The notes under the pieces: model-generated
What the model was told of the DNA's origin: nothing
Seen by the model: only the letters and a program-made list of their open reading frames with translations
Databases searched by the model: none
Assembly: GCA_964036275.1 (NCBI GenBank)
Contig: CAXIWQ010000358.1
Coordinates: 1-64,000, forward strand
DNA length: 64,000 nt
Direction of reading: 5' to 3'
Source of the DNA: Litoditis marina
Lineage: Eukaryota; Nematoda; Chromadorea; Rhabditida; Rhabditidae
Program-made: the position numbers and the translations under genes
In this document: positions 62,220 through 64,000 of the stretch, in pieces
Numbering within the stretch: the stretch's first letter is position 1
How the letters are laid out: each line of letters starts with the position of its first letter

Positions 62220-64000
62220 GCCGCGCTGATATTCAATCGGCCGGATTCCGAAGTTTTCACAGGTCAATCTGAAGATTGTAGGAAAACCAATTGTTTCATG
62301 GTAGTTGTTACTATAAGTGGAAAGATAGTCCAATTAAGTGGTAACAGTGTACGGAAGGTTTTCATGTATACAACCTCTGTATCGAAACTCAGAAAGTTCG
62401 AATTTTGGCCGCGCTGATATTCAATCGGCCGGATTCCGAAGTTTTCACAGGTCAATCTGAAGATTGTAAGAAAACCAATTGTTTCATGGTAGTTGTTACT
62501 ATAAGTGGGGAAATAGTCCAATTGAGTAGTAACAGTGTACTAAAGGTTTTTCATGTATACAAGCTCTGTATCGAAACTCAGAAAGTTCCAATTTTGGCCG
62601 CGCTGATATTCAATCGGCCGGATTCCGAAGTTTTCACCGGTCAATCTGAAGATTGTAAGGAGGCCAATTGTTTCATGGTAGTTGTGACCATAAGTGGGAA
62701 GATAGTCCAATTGAGTAGTAACAGTGTACTAAAGGTTTTACATGTATACAAGCTCTGTATCGAAACTCAGAAAGTTCCAATTTTGGCCGCGCTGATATTC
62801 AATCGGCCGGATTCCGAAGTTTTCACAGGTCAATCTGAAGATTGTAGGAAAACCAATTGTTTCATGGTAGTTGTTACTATAAGTGGAAAGATAGTCCAAT
62901 TAAGTGGTAACAGTGTACGGAAGGTTTTGCATGTATACAAGCTCTGTATCGAAACTCAGAAAGTTCGAATTTTGGCCGCGCTGATATTGAATCGGCCGGA
63001 TTCCGAAGTTTTCACAGGTCAATCTGAAGATTGTAAATAGGTCAATTGTTTCAAGTTAGTTGTTACTATAAGTGGAAAGATAGTCCAATTAAGTAGTAAC
63101 AGCGTACTAAAGGTTTTTCATGTTTACAAGCTCTGTATCGAAACTCAGAAAGTTCGAATTTTGGCCGCGCTGATATTGAATCGGCCGGATTCCGAAGTTT
63201 TCACAGGTCAATCTGAAGATTGTAGGAAAACCAATTGTTTCATGGTAGTTGTTACTATAAGTGGAAAGATAGTCCAATTAAGTGGTAACAGTGTACGGAA
63301 GGTTTTGCATGTATACAAGCTCTGTATCGAAACTCAGAAAGTTCGAATTTTGGCCGCGCTGATATTCAATCGGCCGGATTCCGAAGTTTTCACAGGTCAA
63401 TCTGAAGATTGTAGGAAAACCAATTGTTTCATGGTAGTTGTTACTATAAGTGGAAAGATAGTCCAATTAAGTGGTAACAGTGTACGGAAGGTTTTGCATG
63501 TATACAAGCTCTGTATCGAAACTCAGAAAGTTCGAATTTAGGCCGCGCTGATATTCAATCGGCCGGATTCCGAAGTTTTCACAGGTCAATCTGAAGATTG
63601 TAGGAAAACCAATTGTTTCATGGTAGTTGTTACTATAAGTGGAAAGATAGTCCAATTAAGTGGTAACAGTGTACGGAAGGTTTTCATGTATACAACCTCT
63701 GTATCGAAACTCAGAAAGTTCGAATTTTGGCCGCGCTGATATTCAATCGGCCGGATTCCGAAGTTTTCACAGGTCAATCTGAAGATTGTAAGAAAACCAA
63801 TTGTTTCATGGTAGTTGTTACTATAAGTGGGGAAATAGTCCAATTGAGTAGTAACAGTGTACTAAAGGTTTTTCATGTATACAAGCTCTGTATCGAAACT
63901 CAGAAAGTTCCAATTTTGGCCGCGCTGATATTCAATCGGCCGGGTTCCGAAGTTTTCACCGGTCAATCTGAAGATTGTAAGGAGGCCAATTGTTTCATGG
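62220..64000 (-). repeat. Right-edge satellite segment, array continues
   Basis: About 9.4 monomers. The GAATTTAGG unit recurs near 63,535, 1322 bp (seven units minus one base) after the previous one, and the following short-tail unit repeats with it (about 62,352 and 63,674). A single GTAAATAGG unit lies at 63,036. One change, CGGCCGGGTTCC near 63,941, is seen only here. The window ends inside a monomer. Confidence 0.82.

Larger units (their letters stand above)
34970..64000 (-). repeat. Right arm of the same satellite, inverted units
   Basis: About 154 copies of the same 189-bp unit in reverse complement. On the plus strand each copy reads through CATGTATACAAGCTCTG, CTCAGAAAGTTCGAATTTTG, GCGCTGATATT and CGGCCGGATT. 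The variant types match the left arm: GTAAATAGG is the complement of CCTATTTAC, and GGTAGGTGTTACC is the complement of GGTAACACCTACC. The array reaches the end of the window without interruption. Shared rare variants show that the two arms belong to one HOR family set rather than two separate satellites. Confidence 0.97.

Noticed and set aside
1..64000. CRISPR array
   Set aside because: The repeated unit is 189 bp, directly adjacent to the next with no unique spacers, and there are no cas genes.
1..64000. Telomeric repeats, rDNA, tRNA genes or plasmid iterons
   Set aside because: No short telomere-like runs, no rRNA or tRNA motifs, and no replication gene or AT-rich origin region. The unit is far longer than an iteron.

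Overview
The whole window is one satellite DNA array. A single monomer of 189 bp is repeated head to tail about 339 times, from the first base to the last. I find no unique sequence, no gene, no transposon insertion and no RNA gene. Taking AATTGGACTATC as the start of the unit, monomers begin at 1, 190, 379 and so on. Rare indels shift the phase by one to a few bases, and three larger changes (near 15,690, 28,463 and 34,917) shift it more. This points to a eukaryotic heterochromatic block, such as centromeric, pericentromeric or subtelomeric DNA. I do not recognise the monomer and cannot name the organism. Both ends of the window lie inside the array, so its true size is unknown.

Layout. From 1 to about 34,969 the units run forward (about 185 monomers). 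From about 34,970 to 64,000 they run in reverse complement (about 154 monomers). The switch is one scarred junction at 34,894-34,993. It carries a truncated monomer, a 19-bp tandem duplication and a short fold-back with a 24-nt spacer. The right arm is not the mirror image of the sequence next to the junction. It is in mirror register with sequence about 7-8 kb further left (right 35.2-36.9 kb pairs in order with left about 27.5-25.9 kb). A simple fold-back read artefact is therefore unlikely.

Inside each arm, monomer variants recur in fixed orders, so higher-order repeats (HORs) exist. They are irregular and nested: 4-mers (755-756 bp), 5-mers (945 bp), 6-mers (1133-1134 bp), 8-mers (1512 bp), 17-mers (3213 bp) and a 22-mer (about 4156 bp). 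Rare private variants shared at exactly these spacings trace recent unequal exchange. The two arms share the same rare variants, so the HOR families predate the inversion or exchange has continued across it.

The period of 189 is a multiple of three (63 codons), so an open frame in one monomer stays open through many. This creates open frames of up to 1,449 codons that look like a repeat protein. I judge them non-coding. Most monomer differences change amino acids, frameshifts and stops recur as ordinary HOR variants, many apparent starts are TTG, and other frames of the same monomer are open too. The most suggestive functional signal is a conserved CpG-rich core at about monomer positions 85-141, flanked by faster-changing segments.
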